Below, one piece after another: positions 62,110-64,000 of a DNA stretch of 64,000 nt (positions are counted from its first letter, which is position 1; every line of letters starts with the position of its first letter). The notes below the pieces were generated by a model. The model saw only the letters and a program-made list of their open reading frames with translations, was not told the DNA's origin and did no database searches. The stretch lies in assembly GCA_008638375.1 (NCBI GenBank), contig CM018036.1, positions 3,136,001-3,200,000 of the forward strand. Direction: 5' to 3'. The position numbers and the translations under genes were made by a program. Source of the DNA: Nyssa sinensis (taxonomy: Eukaryota; Streptophyta; Magnoliopsida; Cornales; Nyssaceae).

Positions 62110-64000
62110 ATGGGTTTCGTACAGGATGCTAGCAAGGAGGGCAGTTAGAGACTGAAACACCCGTCATGGTTCAGGTATTCTTGCGATTCATCCAAATCCC
62201 TATATTTTTGAAATGTGCAATGGACCACTGATGGTATTTTGATGATAAATGGGTTTTGTGTTCACTTGCATATTTTAGTGAAATGTGCGATGGACCACTG
62301 GTGGTGTTTTGATGGTAAATAGGTTTTCTGTTCGCAGATACAGGAATTGATTCGAGGTGCTCAAGATGTTATGTCTCTTGCTCAGGTTTGCTTACTTCAA
62401 CGTTTCCCAAGGTAGTTGTTTGGCGTTGGTATTGACCTTACGATCCATGGAGTCCGAGGAATTGAGAAATGTGAACTGTTTTTGTCTGTTCTCCAGTAAT
62501 TAAATCTGTTACTATATTTTCAGTTCATGAATTGATGAGCGAATGCATTTTTCCACCAATGACTTTGTCCAATTTCTGATATTACGGTATACTTGCAATT
62601 TTGAATTATTAGGCTAAATTCCAATTTATTGTCTAAATATTAGACCAAATGAAGTTAATGATTATAATCAGCCCCTCATCAAATTACTAATTGAAATTTG
62701 CTATTCTGAGTTATTAGGCTAAATTCCAATTTATTGTCTAAAAAGCAGACCAAAGTAATGATTATAATGAGCCCCTCGTCGAATTACTAATTGAAATTTT
62801 CCATATTCTAACTGATTTTTTTTTTTTTTTCCATTTGTTGCCATTTTTCTTCCACCCAATGTTCGGAATCGATGGATTAGTCTGCATGACTGAGCTGAGA
62901 ACAGGTGTCTTTGTTAGGATGAGGGTGCTTCAATAAGTGGTCCGAACCGTCCACGTGTAGGCCATTACAAAAACCTTGTTTACACTAACCAATCTGACTC
63001 TGTCTGTATTTCTGAAATTATGATAAATTAGCTGTTTTGAATTTTAGGCTAAATTCCAATCTATTGTGCTAACATTGAACTTGAATGAATTATGATTATA
63101 ATAAGCCCGGATCAAATTTCTGATTGAACTTTTCCATATTTAACTGATTTTTTGCATTTATGGCTATTTTTCTTCGACCACTTTTTTTTGGGTGCAAGTA
63201 CCACCCAATCTTCATAATTCATGGACGAGTCTAGAATCTTAAGACCATGATTATGAGTTTACATGACTAGGCAGAGAACAGATGTCATTGTTGTAACTTG
63301 TAAGATCGAGGGCGCTTCAATTGGTGTTTTAGGAGTGGGGAGTTACAGAAACCAGTTTGACTTTGTCCAAGTTTTTGAAATTATGGTAAATTTACAATTT
63401 TGAAGTATTAGGCTAAATTCTAAACTTTGTCCAAATATGGAACCTAATGAATAAATTATTGTAATGTGCCCTTAATCCAAATTATAATTGATGTTTTTCA
63501 TATGTAACTACACTTTTTTACATTTATGTTCAATTTGTTTCCATTCAATATTATAATCGGCGGGCTAGTTTAAGAATTTTAACACGATTATAAGTTCATG
63601 ACCAAGCTAAGAGTAGCTGTTATTGTAGAACGAGGGTGCTTTATTAGGTGGTCCAAGATTGCGGAGTTACAAAAAACAATCGGACTTTGTCTAAATTTAT
63701 GAAATTATGGTAAATTTGTAATTTTGAATTATTAGGCTAAATTCGTATATGTTTTCCAAATATTAAATCGACAAAATATTGATTATAATAAGACCCTAAT
63801 CAAAATTTTAATCGAACTTTTCCATAGTTAATTGAATTTTTGCATTAATGGCCATTTTTCTCCCACCCAAAGTTCATAATGGGCAGATTAGTCTAGAAAT
63901 CTTAAGACCATGATTACGAGTTCATGACTGAGCTGAGAATAGGTGTCACCATAAGAATGAGGGTGCTTTGGTAGATGATCCATGAATAGGGAGTTACACT
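62110..64000 (+). CDS. VAS1: VAS1/ISS1-type aminotransferase, 5' end only (two exons in the window, two extra bases)
   Basis: Start of a PLP-dependent aminotransferase that, in Arabidopsis, moves an amino group from methionine to indole-3-pyruvate and so restrains auxin and ethylene precursor pools. Exon 1 is 62110-62174, exon 2 is 62338-62385; then an intron runs past the right edge. Exon 2 reads IQELIRGAQDVMSLAQ. Exon 1 carries LARRAV then ETETPVMVQ, once surplus bases at about 62124-62125 (G) and 62147 (A) are dropped. This matches the VAS1 N-terminus (LARR...TDMPVM..I..L...MSLAQG) as I remember it. The expected GVVxWQPP exon is not in the window. Adjacency to CYCA2 and GLYK agrees with At1g80360. 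The PLP lysine lies outside the window, so activity cannot be judged. Confidence 0.82.
62209..62337. repeat. 65-bp tandem duplication in VAS1 intron 1 ending at both acceptors
   Basis: GTGCAATGGACCACTGATGG... and GTGCGATGGACCACTGGTGG... are two copies of about 65 bp. The first ends CATATTTTAG and the second TTCTGTTCGCAG, the acceptor used before exon 2. Confidence 0.85.
62580..64000. repeat. Diverged tandem array, unit about 330-360 bp, in VAS1 intron 2
   Basis: TATTAGGCTAAATTCCAA, GATTATAATNAGCCC, CCATTTTTCTTCCACCCAA and GAGGGTGCTT recur in the same order. GGCTAAATTC appears near 62611, 62722, 63048, 63411 and 63738, and GAGGGTGCTT-like words near 62921, 63309, 63625 and 63959. The array continues to the right edge. 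Confidence 0.8.

Noticed and set aside
61033..62135. Three similar minus-strand frames (60-99 codons) sharing SYHQMTFNLSS
   Set aside because: They are copies of one chance frame across the tandem promoter units, not a gene family.

Overview
The window is nuclear DNA of a core eudicot plant. It is AT-rich, with genes broken by GT-AG introns, TATA-box promoters, long dinucleotide microsatellites, and many small plant transposons (Stowaway and other MITEs, SINE-like copies, LINE remnants). The species cannot be named from the sequence. No RNA gene or CRISPR array was recognised.

Layout: 1-7.6 kb intergenic repeats; 7.7-11.7 kb an IAA19-like Aux/IAA gene (+); 17.3-18.6 kb an IAA15-like Aux/IAA gene (+); 20.2-21.0 kb a CDI-like putative glycosyltransferase (+); 27.0-27.6 kb a 54-residue CYSTM-type cysteine-rich protein in two exons (+); 29.4-33.7 kb D-glycerate 3-kinase GLYK in 12 exons (-); 36.4-49.1 kb an A2-type cyclin with large repeat-filled introns (-); 51-62 kb repeats; 62.1 kb to the right edge the first two exons of a VAS1/ISS1-type aminotransferase (+).

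The run VAS1 - CYCA2 - GLYK - IAA15 matches, from memory, Arabidopsis At1g80360-At1g80370-At1g80380-At1g80390, so this looks like an old conserved block. Functionally it holds auxin signalling (two Aux/IAA repressors), auxin-precursor control (VAS1), cell-cycle control (CYCA2) and photorespiration (GLYK).

Five of the seven genes carry isolated extra single bases in coding exons: three in IAA15, one in CDI, one inferred in GLYK, three or four in CYCA2, two in VAS1. Removing them restores conserved protein and, in each complete gene, a coding length divisible by three. All are insertions and splice sites are intact, so uncorrected long-read assembly error is a better explanation than decay of all five genes.

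The most unusual non-coding structures are a block of about 2 kb in which the leader/promoter of the VAS1 gene is tandemly repeated, a perfect 47-bp hairpin beside a 170-bp tandem array in a cyclin intron, a cluster of three TGTCGG auxin-response motifs upstream of IAA15, and two SINE-like insertions with exact 16- and 17-bp target-site duplications.
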